This document shows, piece by piece, positions 53,615 to 64,000 of a DNA stretch of 64,000 nt (within the stretch, counting starts at the first letter, position 1; each line of letters starts with the position of its first letter). Source of the stretch: Isochrysis galbana (taxonomy: Eukaryota; Haptophyta; Isochrysidales; Isochrysidaceae). Made by a program: the position numbers and the translations under genes. Where the stretch lies: assembly GCA_018136815.1 (NCBI GenBank), contig CM030934.1, positions 6,964,573 through 7,028,572 on the forward strand, written 5' to 3'. Below the pieces are notes generated by a model. The model ran no database searches. It saw nothing but the letters and a program-made list of their open reading frames with translations, and had not been told where the DNA came from.

Positions 53615-55444
53615 ATGGCGGCGGGCACTCCACGCCTTCTTCCCTCCCCTCTGCCTGCGCTGGCTCTCTCGTGCGCGGGCAGGAGGGAGAAGGTGGAGGC
53701 GACGGACGACGTGTGCGAGGCGCTGTCACGTCAGATCGTGCAGATCCCGCAGGTGAGAGAGGGAGGGGGAGAGGGAAGGAGAGAGGGTGGGAGGGAGAGA
53801 GAGGGGGGAATGGGGAGAGAAGGGGAGGAGGGAGGGAGGGAGGGAGGGAGGCGTCGAGAGGAAGATGAGGGGAAGAGAAAGGGGGAAAGGCGTGGGGAGG
53901 TAGTGAGTGTAGGTCGCGAGGGTGAGGAGAAGTAGGAGAGGGACGGAGGGACAAGAAAGGTTGGGGACAAGAAGGATCGAGGGACGGAGAGAGGGAGGAC
54001 GGAGGAGATCGGTTGGGAGGGAGGAAAGCGAGGACAGGGAGGGAAGGCGGGGGGGGTGGGCAGGGGGAAGGGAGGGAGGGGGGCGGGGCGGTGCGATAGA
54101 AGGGAGGGAGAAGGACAAGCACAGAGGAAGGGAGACAGGGGGAGGGGGGAAGGAGACATGGACGGGAAGGCGGAAAGGCAGAGGGGAGGGGCGGCGGGGT
54201 ATGACCATTGGGCATTCGCGCTCCTATGTCAGGCTGCACCCAATACATCCATCACCACTATCCCTTCGCCGCCCTTGTAGCATCTGCCTGACCTGGCGCA
54301 CATGGCGCTCTGGCTGAACGAGGGTGCGCCGAACTCAGAGACGCTACTGAAGCCTGTGCTGCCCACGCTGAGCGGCGGCAGTGGGGCAAGCTTTGCGCGT
54401 GCTGGCGTCGCGCTCGTTGCGGCCACTTACGGCTCCAACTACGCATGCGTCAAGCTACTCGACGGTTGGATCGGCTCGGCGGCCGAAGCTGCCGTCCTCC
54501 GCTTCTCAATTTCGGCCTTCATCGCAGTGCCCACGCTGCTTTGCTTTGGGTGGAAGCGTAGCCCGCTCTCTTGTTGGCCGGTCGCGCGCGACGGGCTCGC
54601 GATCGGCACGCTATTCGGCCTGGGCTACATCGTGCAAGCGGTCGCCTTGGAGACGTCCGCTGCCTCGCTGCAGGCCTTCCTGCTCTCGCTCTCTGTCATC
54701 GTGTGCCCGATACTCAACCTACTCGTCGCGGGCGAGTCGCAGTCCGTGCGCGTGTGGGTTGCCACGTGCATCGCGCTCATTGGTGTCATCTGCCTGGAGG
54801 GCGCGCAGCTCGCATCCGCTGCGCCAGCCATAGGCGACGCAATTGGCCTGCTGCAGCCCGTCTTCTTCGGCTCGGGCTACTGGCTTTGCGAGCGCGCCAT
54901 CACACGCCACCGGAAGACCTCACCTGGAATCGCGCTTCTAGTGGCTCTCACCGCATGGAACCTGGTGGCGGTCCTCTTGGTGGCCCTGCTGTGGTTCGCG
55001 GCTGCCGCCGGCTCGGACCCGCTGAACGAGCCGGAACCGCGCCCCGGCTTGACAGCTCTCGCCATTGCCATCACCGGGTCGCCCATGGACCACCTGCCCA
55101 TGCTCGCGGCCCTACTGTGGACGGGTATCGTGACCACCGCCGGGTGCTCCTTTGCCGAGGCGGCTGCGCTGGCCGAGATTAGCTCAGCCGAGGCTACCGT
55201 CATTTTCGCAACGGAACCCTTGTGGGGCGCTTTGTTCGCGCGGCAGATGGTCGGCGAGCTGTTCAAACCGTCCATCGTCGTGGGTGGCTTCCTCATTGCC
55301 GCCGCATGCGTCGTATCGGCGGGTGACGCCGCCTGCCTCCCCACTTTGCCGGCTTGGGAGGGACTCCGTGCCGGTGTTGTGTGGCGCAGCACGGCCGCTT
55401 GGGGACACAAGCTCAGCCGCTCGCGCGCCAAGCGGACAGTCTGA
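53615..55444 (+). CDS. EamA-type (drug/metabolite transporter superfamily) membrane transporter
   Basis: Two exons (53615-53752 and 54281-55444), with a phase-0 intron of 528 bases that is almost entirely GA-rich, give 433 aa. The N-terminal 60 residues are hydrophilic with a Ser/Arg/Pro-rich start and may target the plastid. About ten hydrophobic helices follow in two EamA halves: ATYGSNYACVKLLDGW and LFGLGYIVQAVALETS (half one), LLQPVFFGSGYWLCERAI and AEISSAEATVIFATEPLWGA (half two, with the EPLW motif near helix 9). Chloroplast EamA proteins of plants are the closest pattern I recall; the transported metabolite cannot be read from sequence. The C-terminus is basic (HKLSRSRAKRTV). Confidence 0.85.
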
Positions 55445-57190
55445 GGCCGTTCCTCCACATAGAGGCGCTGTTAGGGCGTGCACCCCGAACCTTCGTTGCC
55501 AAAATGCCACGCTTGAGCGAGTGAGTCGACTCCGACCCTTGAGCCGTGCTGCCGTCGACCACCTCATCTCTAATACACGACCGCGCGCCGGCAGCGGAGC
55601 CGACAGCAACCAAGTGGTGCGGCTCTGCATCGCGCCGCACGGTGCTATCACGGTGCCGATATCGTGACATCGTCGATGTTGTCTTTAGTTTAGGACAGTC
55701 AATCGAGCGCCGGATTGCTCTAACCCCCCCTCCCTGCCCGTGTCTTTTCCTCACCGCGCTGCGCCCACTAGGTGTAGGCGACGGTCCATGCCAATATTTT
55801 CACCTGATGTCTTGTGGGATATGCTTGGATATGCTTGTACCCTGTGTTACGCTAATATGGGTCTGCGTCGTTGGATCCCCTAGTGCATGTCGGAGGAAGA
55901 GGGGTGTGCAGGCCATTCTCCCATGTTTTGTCTTTTGACTCGTGTCCGGCCATCTAGCAGTGAGCGCTCTGTACTGCCTTACTGTACACGTCGTACTTTG
56001 CCACGGCCTCTTTCTGTTTTGTCGCTTAGCAGCTCGATGAACAGATGTTGTGCATATTGTGTTGGCATTAAAATGCAGTCGCCTGCGTCTTGCTGTGCCT
56101 CGTGCGTTAGTCAGAGCGGTGAGGAGGGAGCCTGGGTTGAACTAATCGGTGCAATGGGAAGTCCCAATATTGTTTACGGGCTCGGCACTAAACAAGTTGT
56201 GTAGAGAGAGAAAAAACCTTCGTAATGATCTCGCCATCGCCATGCGCGCGACTCTGCATGTACGTCGACTCTGCAGCCCACGCCCGCATCCCTTTTCACG
56301 CCCTCCAGCCTGCCTTGCGGCCCGCCCACTCGTGCTCTACTTAGGGGCTCGGTGTACGGGTTTTCTGGTGGCAGGCGGCGTGATCCAATCCCCGAGGGTC
56401 TAGTCCTATACTTCCTCCTGCTCCTGCGCCACCGGGCTATCGGCTTTCTCGCTGTGCTTTCTTTTCGATTGTCCATGCGTCGGGATCTTGGTTCTTGGGG
56501 CCACGTTGGTTTCGGAACCGTGGATCGGGTGGGTCGGGGGTGAATCGCCGTGCTGCAGTTACGCGAGCTTTTTCGCCATGCCGAGCGCTTGTGATTGTGA
56601 TATCAGAGCCTCTGGTTCGTGCTTAGTGCTTAGTTTTGTTTGTGCCCGGGGTTTTGGTGCGGTCATATGCGTCGTGGCTTGGCGTGTTGGTGTTGGTACA
56701 AGGCCAGTGGGAGTAGCGGTACTAATGCTCAATAATATTATTATTGTCTCATCTTCCCATTGATTGTGCATTGTGCGTGTGATATCTGATGTTTACTGTC
56801 CGACGAAGTCTGCTCCCCTCACTCTCTCCGATCCGTCATCGAAGGATGAATGACATTGAATGAGGATATTGCTCCTTTGTCGAGTCGAGCGGAGCCGGAG
56901 GGCTCTGAGCCACTCCGTCGCGAGCAGCACCGGCGGCTAGCGCGGCGCTTTGGCCCTCCTCCCCACCGGGAGTCGGGTGAATGAAATTCTGGACTGGGTC
57001 GGGCAACCCCATTTGGGTGTCTGGACGGGGAACGAACGGCGAACGAAGGGCTGTGGGGCGGCGAGGCGCTCCTAGCGGCCTTAGTGTGTTGGATTTTAAG
57101 AGATTGTTAGACCTACAAAGAACTCTTCCCTCAGGGAGGGAGCCTAGGCTGCTTGAGTGCAGCGACGCAGCGAACAACGACGGACAACGA
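55445..57190. other. Intergenic, no supported gene
   Basis: 3' flank of the transporter followed by short frames without domain character. GAGCACCGGCGGCTAGCGCGGC near 56924 resembles 16832 (GGCGGCTAGCGCGGCGC) and 43840, a trace of a dispersed repeat. Confidence 0.4.
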
Positions 57191-57199
57191 GGCTGAGAA

Positions 57200-57660
57200 C
57201 AACAGGATACATAGACTCACGAACATACCGGAATCATTCACCCAAACCAAGCAAATTATCAAGCAACCGAGACCCCAAATCACCGATAACTCAAACACGT
57301 CGCGAGAGACGGAGAGAGAGAGCGAGAGAGAGAGAGAGAGACTCCGCAGCGACGGCCGGAGCGTGTCTCCGTTGTAACTTCCCACGTAGCGGAGAGTCCG
57401 AAGGGGAGCGTCATGTCGCGCGACCACGGCGATCACTTTGGATACAGATCGCGACGAGATATCTTCACGACCGAATAAATCTTGCCGTTGAGCGTGAACC
57501 TTCTAGACGCTTCTAACGAACAGCCCTGAGTAGCAACCAAGGGGAAGAAACACCAAAGGGGCCAAGGGCTTGCATGTAGCTTGCATCAAGGGGAAAGATT
57601 CCCTCACCTAGGAAGCGAACCTACACCGATCTCCAAGGGGAGATGGCAAATTAAACCTCA
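57200..57660. repeat. Dispersed repeat, copy 2
   Basis: Counterpart of 37130-37640 in the same orientation, with scattered substitutions and small indels. Confidence 0.7.
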
Positions 57661-59266
57661 AATCTCGAGCGGCTAGAGCAACCGACTCGCTCGCCAAAAC
57701 CTTGACCGAGAAGAAAGAAGCAAGGACCTACAAGCCAAGGGTAGCGGACCTAGGGAATGTGAGAGGAAATTTCCGAACGCCAACGCGAACGCCAAACGCG
57801 GGAAGGCAACGAAACCCTAACCAGGCTAAACAGAACCTACAAAGAACAGGCCTGGACGACAACGAAAGTTAGCAAGCCCCAAGAAAGAACCGGAACCCAA
57901 CAAGAAACGATAAACCTTGCAAGAAGCTAAACAAGCCTTCACAAGGTAACCTGATAGCCTGAGACAAGCGCGCAGCGAGTGACAGGCGACCTGGCTCCTT
58001 TGGGTCAAGATTACCCGAAAGGAGGAAACCTGGAATCTAGACCTGACAAACAGGCTAGAAGGAAAGAAACGAGAACTCGAATTCTAGATCGCTAGGGACG
58101 AACCCTACCAACCTAGAAGTACCTGAGCTTCACCGTGTGGCCGCACGGCGAAGGACCTGGAAACAAGAGCCTGGAAATCGCATCATCTAGGATGAATGCG
58201 ACATCCTTCGGACTCCTTCTCCTACTAACTAAGTGCTAAGTGAGCGTCAAGAATCAAGAATTACCCGAAAAGAGTTTTCCGCAACAATTCAAAACAACGT
58301 GAGACTGAGACTGGGCTCACAACGATCAATCACTACAACCTTTTTGATGCCATCGTTGTGTGTTTGTGTTTGTGTTGTGTTTGGGTTTCGGGTTTGGCGT
58401 TTGGGGTTTGGGGGGAGGAGGGTTGGTGTTGGTGTGTGCACTAGCGAGTGAGATATAGATACTACGCTCTTATGTTAAGCCCCAATGTACCCTCCCCAAC
58501 ACCATACCTTTGATGGAGCCCCTATTTGAAGTTTGTGGCCCTTCCATTCAACCCAAAGCGTGCGAGGCATCTCAGTTTTGGAACGGAGGTAGTAGATATT
58601 ATCGAAGGCGGGAAGGCGGGCGGGGGGCAGCGCTTTCACCCCGATATCACTCGGACATTTGGATCGCCAAGCATTGCCGGATTCCAGGGCTGAAAAATTG
58701 TGTCCAATTAGTTAAATAGTTGGGTTGGCTAGGAATAGGAATAGGATATGACATTATTTATTTGATTTTGCCCATCACACGCTAAGCCAATCGTCGTCTT
58801 TACGTCCTTACAGCCCCTCGGAGGACAATTACGATACTGCGGTGCCGCGGCCGGAATTCGGCGCCTCGTATGTGCGTATATCATCAGACGTGCGGCAAGT
58901 GAACGGCGTCCAAAAGTTTATCCACCCAATGCTCATGCTGAGTGCAAGTGTCACACCTACAAGCCGGGGGGCAGAATATTGTGGTCGTGATGTTGCACAG
59001 AGATGCCTGAGTGTAGATGAGCGCAAACTGATGCGTTAGGTCGGCATGGCATAAAATGAACAAGGAGCGGGCACATGTGATTCAAACGTACGAGGAGCGC
59101 CCAGCGCGCACCGTATTCCACGCTTTTGAAGTTGCACACGTATCCGCTTGGTGCGCATCTCTAGGATACCCTGACGCACCTACGAGGTGTGACAACCGGG
59201 CGTCCTGGGCCCATCTGGAGAACAGGAGAGGAAAAGGAGTGGACGCCGTGATGGTGTTGCGCATAC
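57661..59266. other. Purine-rich then mixed intergenic sequence
   Basis: 57661-58200 is purine-rich and may be a continuation of the dispersed repeat. 58330-58430 is TTTGGG/TTTGTG-rich. Further exons of the minus-strand gene starting at 59533 should lie below 59267 but could not be placed. Confidence 0.3.
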
Positions 59267-59533
59267 CTTGGCGACCCAGTGCCCTTCGGTCTGACAGGCA
59301 TCGCAACCTCCGATGGCGAAGGAATCGACGATACTGCGGAGCCGTTCAGGCGCGCTGGTCGCCAGCTCGAGCAGATTCGAGCGCCGGCTCTCGCCCGCAA
59401 GAATAGTGGGCTGCGGTCGTGTGCGGCCGCCGAGCGTCGCAGTTCCGCCTTCGCCCCACTCCAGCTGAATATTGCCAAACTGGGCGCGTGCGCAGGCGAG
59501 CAGGCAGAGGAAGAGACGGAGCAGCGCAGACAT
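59267..59533 (-). CDS. First exon of a secreted protein, unknown family
   Basis: The ATG at 59533 follows a CT-rich leader (sense strand). Residues 1-17 form a signal peptide (SALLRLFLCLLACARA, cleavage before QFGN). The 89-residue exon then reads GNIQLEWGEGGTATLGG, NLLELATSAPERLRSIVDSF and GGCDACQTEGHWVAK, ending at GTATGC, a good donor (59266). The CxxC near the exon end suggests a disulfide-bearing domain. The next exon was not identified with confidence, so the gene is partial here. Confidence 0.5.
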
Positions 59534-59880
59534 GCACTGCTAGGGAGAGAGGGAGAGAGGGGGGGCGGGGGGAAAGGAAAGGGAGGTTGGGAGGGCTGTG
59601 GGAGAGAGAGAGAGCGGGCGCGGGAGGGGGAGGGAGAGGGAGAGGGGGCAGGGAGGGAGGGAGGGAGGGAGGGAGGGAGGGAGAGAGCGAGAGAGAAAGA
59701 GAGGGAGAGAGAGAGCGAGAGGGAGCAGAGAGAGAGGAGACCCGAAGGGAGATAGGAGAAGAAACAGAAGGTGAACCGGGGGCGGCGGGGGGAGAGACCT
59801 AGAGTCAAAGATACATAAAGGAAAAAGGGTAGAAGAAGGAGAAAGGGGGGCCGGGTGGGTGGGGGGGTGGGGGGGGGGAG
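59534..59880 (-). promoter_or_regulatory. CT-rich leader of the secreted-protein gene
   Basis: GA/GGGA-rich on the plus strand for nearly 350 bases, with tandem GGGA at 59650-59685. Confidence 0.45.
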
Positions 59881-60690
59881 GTGCGGAGAGAGAGATTATT
59901 CGGGGGAGAGGACGAGAGAGAGGGAGAGAATTCCCTCGTTTTCTTCTCTGCTGCTGCGCCCTACTCCCCCCTCTCTCTTCTCTTCCTTTCACTGAGAATC
60001 TGTATGTTCTCCTCGTTTCTCTTCCCCTCTCTTCCCCCCGCTCAGGGTCAGTTTTGTAAATATAACTGCTATTTTTATATGTAACCACTATGATTCTTCT
60101 TTCATACCCAAGGAATCGTTTCCCACGAAAGGGACCGTCTTCTCTAAACTTCACTCGTGCCATTAAAAAAAATCCTCCAAAAAAAAATTGATCACCACAT
60201 GGACTGCGAGAGAACGGATTCGGAATAGAGCGAGAGGGGGGGGGGGAGATCCTCTTCCGCTCTCGCCGTCCGTGTGGGCTGCCTTTATTTACCAATACAA
60301 TCAGTCTTTGATTGAACGAGCTACAGTTCATTCACATCAACTCACAACTCACAACCCACAACCCTAGAGTCTAGGGTCTAGGGTTGATTTTTTTCAATTT
60401 TGGTCACGGGTGCGCTGGGAGTCTTAGTTCAACCGTATATATACCTTACTCTTACTATGCCTATGCCTGTGTGAGCACGAGCACGCTGATGCCCGGCCTA
60501 TCGCATCGCTCGCCTTTGCCAACGCTTGCAGCCGCTCCGCAGAACTGATTCTTTTTCTGTTGTAGACTCACAACAGCAGCAGCAGGTTCTCTTGTCTGTG
60601 TCCGTGATGTTATGATAGTAGTAGACTGTAATCGGTGTTTCACAGGCCTCTCTCGACTCCTCTGCGTTCACAGTCTTCCTCTCCGTCGAG
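59881..60690. other. Intergenic between divergent genes
   Basis: Includes CTAGAGTCTAGGGTCTAGGG near 60365 and A-rich runs at 60166-60190. No gene. Confidence 0.4.
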
Positions 60691-60753
60691 CGGTCGGGCG
60701 GCAGCGACCCCCCCCCCCCCCCCGACCCCCCCCTCTCTGCCTCTGCCTCTGCG
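60691..60753 (+). promoter_or_regulatory. C/CT-rich leader of the EF-hand/TPR gene
   Basis: A run of about 15 C and CCTCTCTGCC sequence end three bases before the ATG at 60754. Confidence 0.4.
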
Positions 60754-62034
60754 ATGCGGCTGAGCGCCGCACACCTGCTGCTTCTTTTGCTCGCGCTCGT
60801 GGCGCAGAGGCTGCTCACGCTCTCGGTGGAGGAGCTTGTACGCCTCGAGAGGTACGTCGGCGCCCTCCTCCCTACCGCCCAACGCGCCCACTGGCTGCAC
60901 GTTGCTGATGCGGACGGAGATGGCAAGATTTCGTGGAGAGAGGTGGCGGCCTGCATCTTGTCCGAGCTGTCCTCTGCCCTTTCTTCTGGCCTTGACGGGG
61001 CGGCGGCTGTGATCAGGCGGGGCGAGGCGTCGACTCACACACACGCTGCGCTCGATCGTTTCGAAAAGGCGCTGCACCGCGCGCAGTACGCGAGGGCGTA
61101 TAACGCATGGAGCGAGCTTCTCGCGCCGGCCAAAGGAGAGGCGGAGGGGCAAGAGGCCGAGGGGATCCGCCGTAGCGCCGAGGCCAAGTGGGTGAATAAA
61201 TTCTCGGCGGTACTCGAGCGTGCTGAGGTTACCGTGGCTGTGGATGAGCTTGAGCTAGCTGCCGCGTGCAAGTCGCTCGCGGTGTTTGCCCGCTCAGGTC
61301 GTGCTGAGGCAGCCCTCTTGCATGCGCTACGCCGCGAGATCCCGTGCGCAGAGGACGCGCTATTGCGGCTATGGTCTCGCACGGGAGTACGCCAGGCAGA
61401 CCGGCTTCTCGCGCGCGGGACGACGCAGATGGCTCGCGGCAAGTTGGAGCTAGCGCTGCGCAGCTTTGACGACTTGATAGACTTGATGCCGGGCCTCGCC
61501 GAGGGGTGGGCACGGCGTGCCGCCCTCAAATTCAGTATGGACGAGGTCGCCGATGCTTTGGCTGACAGCGCGCGCGCTCTTGAGTTGTCTCCCTTTCATT
61601 TCGACGCACTTCGAATCGCGGGACTAAGCCATCTGGCTCTCTGGACAGCGGGACACCCATCGCCTAGCGACAGAGCAAACGACGGCTCCGTCGTTCACTT
61701 CGTATCCGACGAATGGGCTGCTAACCCTCGGATAGGGCGAGATTTGGCAAAGGACTCCGCTGAAGCGCGGCCTTCAGACATGGATCCGCACAGCGACTTG
61801 CAGAGTGGAGACAAGCGTGCGGTGCCGGCTGTCTCCACTAGGACGTCCGAGCTCTTGGATGCCGTACACTGCTTTGACCGAGCCCTCTCCGTGCACCCGC
61901 GGCTAGAGGGCGCGCTTCATGGCGCCCGTACTGCGCGCGAGCTGCTGCGGAAGTGGGGCGAGCGAACGGACGGACACGATGGAGTGCCAGCCATGGGCAC
62001 GCCCGACGCGACTGGTGACCTGGAGGCGGCGTGA
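60754..62034 (+). CDS. Secretory-pathway protein with EF-hand and TPR-like repeats
   Basis: Single-exon, 426 aa. Residues 1-22 are a signal peptide (RLSAAHLLLLLLALVAQRLL). A canonical EF-hand loop follows at about 52-63 (DADGDGKISWRE: D1, D3, D5, Ile8, E12), so calcium binding is likely. The rest is helical. TPR-like units are clear at about 225-295 (ARGTTQMARGKLELALRSFD, GWARRAALKFSMDEVADALA, LALGL-type hydrophobic spacing) and at about 355-400 (LLDAVHCFDRALSVHPRLE). A variable acidic insert separates them. No transmembrane helix besides the signal, no KDEL. A soluble ER, vesicle or extracellular calcium-responsive scaffold is the best inference. Confidence 0.7.
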   Translation: MRLSAAHLLLLLLALVAQRLLTLSVEELVRLERYVGALLPTAQRAHWLHVADADGDGKISWREVAACILSELSSALSSGLDGAAAVIRRGEASTHTHAALDRFEKALHRAQYARAYNAWSELLAPAKGEAEGQEAEGIRRSAEAKWVNKFSAVLERAEVTVAVDELELAAACKSLAVFARSGRAEAALLHALRREIPCAEDALLRLWSRTGVRQADRLLARGTTQMARGKLELALRSFDDLIDLMPGLAEGWARRAALKFSMDEVADALADSARALELSPFHFDALRIAGLSHLALWTAGHPSPSDRANDGSVVHFVSDEWAANPRIGRDLAKDSAEARPSDMDPHSDLQSGDKRAVPAVSTRTSELLDAVHCFDRALSVHPRLEGALHGARTARELLRKWGERTDGHDGVPAMGTPDATGDLEAA

Positions 62035-63320
62035 GCGAACACGGTTCCATCGCATTCTTGCAGTTGCCTTTGTTGGTGTGGTCGGCGTGTCATTAGATGA
62101 TCATCTTGGAACCACAGCCTGTCGGAGTGTTTTGGATGCTTCTGTTTGCGGGCTATAACATGCGCCAGTCTCGGGGGTATCATGATAAGGCCATCGCCTC
62201 GTTGCTCGCTCTCTCTCCGCTTCTCTTTTATCTTTTGCCGCTAGTCGTAGTGTAACAGTTCCCCGCGCGTGGGACGACGCTTTCCCCTTTCCCCCCGCGC
62301 GCGTAACCCCTTCGACAAATGCTTTTGCCTCTCTTTCCCCACGTGTCGCCTCCCGGAGCGAAATTCTGCCAGGCCACCAATTGGTAGCGGTGGGGGCGAG
62401 GCTGGGTTGAAAAAGAAGCTCTTGTTGATCCGGAGGCGCAAGCATTTTTATCGTGGGGCCGGGGAAAGATTTCCCCTTGTCGTGGAGCTAAAGGGAGCCG
62501 CACCACGCCGCACGCTCTACCCTTAGAGCATGCCTGCTTTCCCGCGCCCTGCCTCCCTCCCTTCTCCCGCAGCGCGTTCTATCAATCTTTAGAGCGTGTC
62601 TCCCCCACACCCCGCTCCTCCCCTCTCCTCCAGCCCCAAGTCCCGCGCGTACGACCCGCAGCCGAGACGAGATCCCTTCCTTCCATTCTCTCACGTCTTC
62701 GCGGCGTTCCCTTGTTCCCTTGGCCGAAGAGGGTCGGAGAGTCTCCCGCGTTCGCCGGTTCCCCTCCGCTCCTCCAGCGCCCGCCCCCTTCCCGTTCCAT
62801 TAGTTTCCCCCTTGTTCCCATAGTTTCCGAGTGGTTTCCCGTCGCCCCGTGTTCACATTCCTCCGTGCTTCTTCTGCTTCCCGCGACATCGCCAGGACGC
62901 CTCGCTTGTGCCTCCCTTCTGTCTCCCCGCCTACCCTCGCTCGTCATGCCTGGTGCCTGACCATGGAGACATGGATCGCCTGTGCCGTCCCGTGTGCTCC
63001 CTTCCCGTGCTGCCTCCGGTCGCTCGTCCCGTTCCTCTCGCCCCGCGTTTCATACATCCCATGTTACATACAGACGCCCACAAGCACCACAACCTCACAC
63101 AGGCACCCACCACCACAGCCATAGCTATTCCACAGCCCACCACATGGTAGCGGAGGTGTGTCGCCCACACCTCTCGAGTCACTCTCAGATCATGTTGCGG
63201 GTAAGGAAGGGGCCTTGTACACTTGCCTTTTCCCATACGCCCCAATTAGGTTCCCCCGCGCGACTGCCCCCTCGTCCGCCGCGCCCCGGCACTCCCTCCC
63301 CCTCGCGCCATCTCGATAGG
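62035..63320. other. Intergenic, pyrimidine-rich, no supported gene
   Basis: Presumed 3' UTR of the EF-hand/TPR gene, then C/T-rich sequence whose many open frames are compositional. Nothing domain-like. Confidence 0.4.
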
Positions 63321-63323
63321 CCC

Positions 63324-63450
63324 CGGACTTGAGCCCAGGGAGAATCCGAATCTGCACGCCTTGCGCGACCACGGCGAACATAGAAGACGGTATATAGCGA
63401 AGAAGGCTCGTACTCGTGACGAAATATCCATGCCAAAAGGCCTGGCAATA
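63324..63450 (-). repeat. SINE-like dispersed repeat, copy 2
   Basis: Matches 27124-27262, sharing GACTTGAGCCCAGGGAGAAT and AAGAAGGCTCGTACTCGTG, with the same A-box/B-box-like elements on the minus strand. Confidence 0.5.
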
Positions 63451-64000
63451 CGACAGACTCAATACAGAGCGCAGAGCGCACTGAGGAGCCATTTGTAGCT
63501 GTGCGTTTGGGCGAAAGAGAAATAGCAAAGAGAGAATTTAAATGCGCTCCCTGTACACTGTGCGCTATCAGCATATCATATCAATACCAATCCCAACCCT
63601 GTAGCGCTGCTCCTCCAGTTGATTACGGATCACTCATGCATGGTTGCTGTGCGCTGATATGTGGAGAATAATAGAAAATTGGCCACCTGCATCTCAACGC
63701 ACGGAGGACTAGAGTCGACCTCTCCATGACAGTGCGCCAGTTGTCGTAGCCGGCCGTTACCATTATGTGAGGCCAGTAGTATGAGGGGCGCACGAGTCTG
63801 ATGTCATTCTCGCACTGCAAGTACGTTCTTAGCCAAATGCTATTTCACCAAAGTAGCCATGGCCTGGTGGTCGGTCTACTTCTTGATAGGCTCGCCGCAG
63901 TTATTGCTTCCGGGAAGGCGCTGGAGCCCTTGGCCCTCGCACGAGAAGAGGCCGAAGTACTGAGCCGTGAAAGTGGCCGGATCTGAGCTGTACGTCATCG
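63451..64000. other. Window end, no supported gene
   Basis: A plus-strand frame at 63801-63986 (LLLDRLAAVIASGKALEPLA) has some helical character but lacks context. Confidence 0.3.

Noticed and set aside
53256-54248. 330-aa Pro/Ser/Leu-rich minus-strand frame
   Set aside because: It reads the antisense of GA-rich promoter and intron sequence of the transporter gene; composition alone explains it.

Overview
This is eukaryotic nuclear DNA, most likely from a microalga with a secondary plastid. The genes are GC-rich and several are split by short GT-AG introns (plus one GC-AG). One small protein (25223-25537) carries a signal peptide followed by a transit-like stretch, which is the bipartite targeting expected when the plastid lies inside the endomembrane system. 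The gene set also fits an alga: a DDRGK1/UFBP1 homologue, a cyclic-nucleotide-binding protein, a membrane-anchored beta-1,3-glucanase-like enzyme and an alliinase-like lyase. A haptophyte is my best guess, but the sequence alone cannot settle the lineage. No bacterial operons, rRNA operon or CRISPR array are visible.

Layout. 1-5.3 kb: repeats and uncertain exons. 5.3-9.6 kb: a convincing pair, an alliinase/C-S lyase (-) and a protein with dimerisation-docking-like segments, ankyrin repeats and one PKA-R-like cyclic-nucleotide domain (+). 10-12.7 kb: an AT-rich island with a foreign-looking 218-aa ORF and LRR debris. 12.8-14.4 kb: a minisatellite, a giant GA tract and an array of short palindromes. 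14.8-21.5 kb: an OGFOD2-like oxygenase (+) and a four-exon GH5 glucanase-like gene (-). 22-25 kb: a 1.2-kb non-autonomous DNA transposon with perfect inverted ends. 25-29 kb: a plastid-targeted protein, a macro-like gene fragment cut by a MITE-like element, and a Cys-rich membrane protein. 29.8-31.6 kb: a 5'-truncated LINE. 33.3-35.4 kb: DDRGK1 and a divergent secreted-protein candidate. 38.1-38.7 kb: a frameshifted ORF beside an assembly gap.

39.4-42.9 kb holds the most striking locus: a secreted repeat protein whose exons and introns are duplicated together as near-identical 883-bp units. 44-47 kb: two LINE-like 5' ends with hairpins, and degenerate ORFs. 47.4-48.8 kb: an organelle-targeted UMP-CMP kinase. 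51.4-51.8 kb: a virus-like aspartyl-hydroxylase relic with an in-frame stop. 52 kb: a second LINE fragment. 53.6-55.4 kb: an EamA-type transporter. 59.3-62.0 kb: a secreted-protein first exon (-) and an EF-hand/TPR secretory protein (+). 62-64 kb: mostly repeats.

No shared pathway links the genes; this reads as an ordinary, repeat-rich chromosomal segment. What unites them is architecture. Most start codons sit directly behind long CT-rich (sense strand) tracts, genes are compact, and the intergenic space is occupied by several mobile-element families, including one with a conserved hairpin in front of an ATGGAGCGCGC start. Intron positions were inferred by eye from reading frame and homology and need transcript support.
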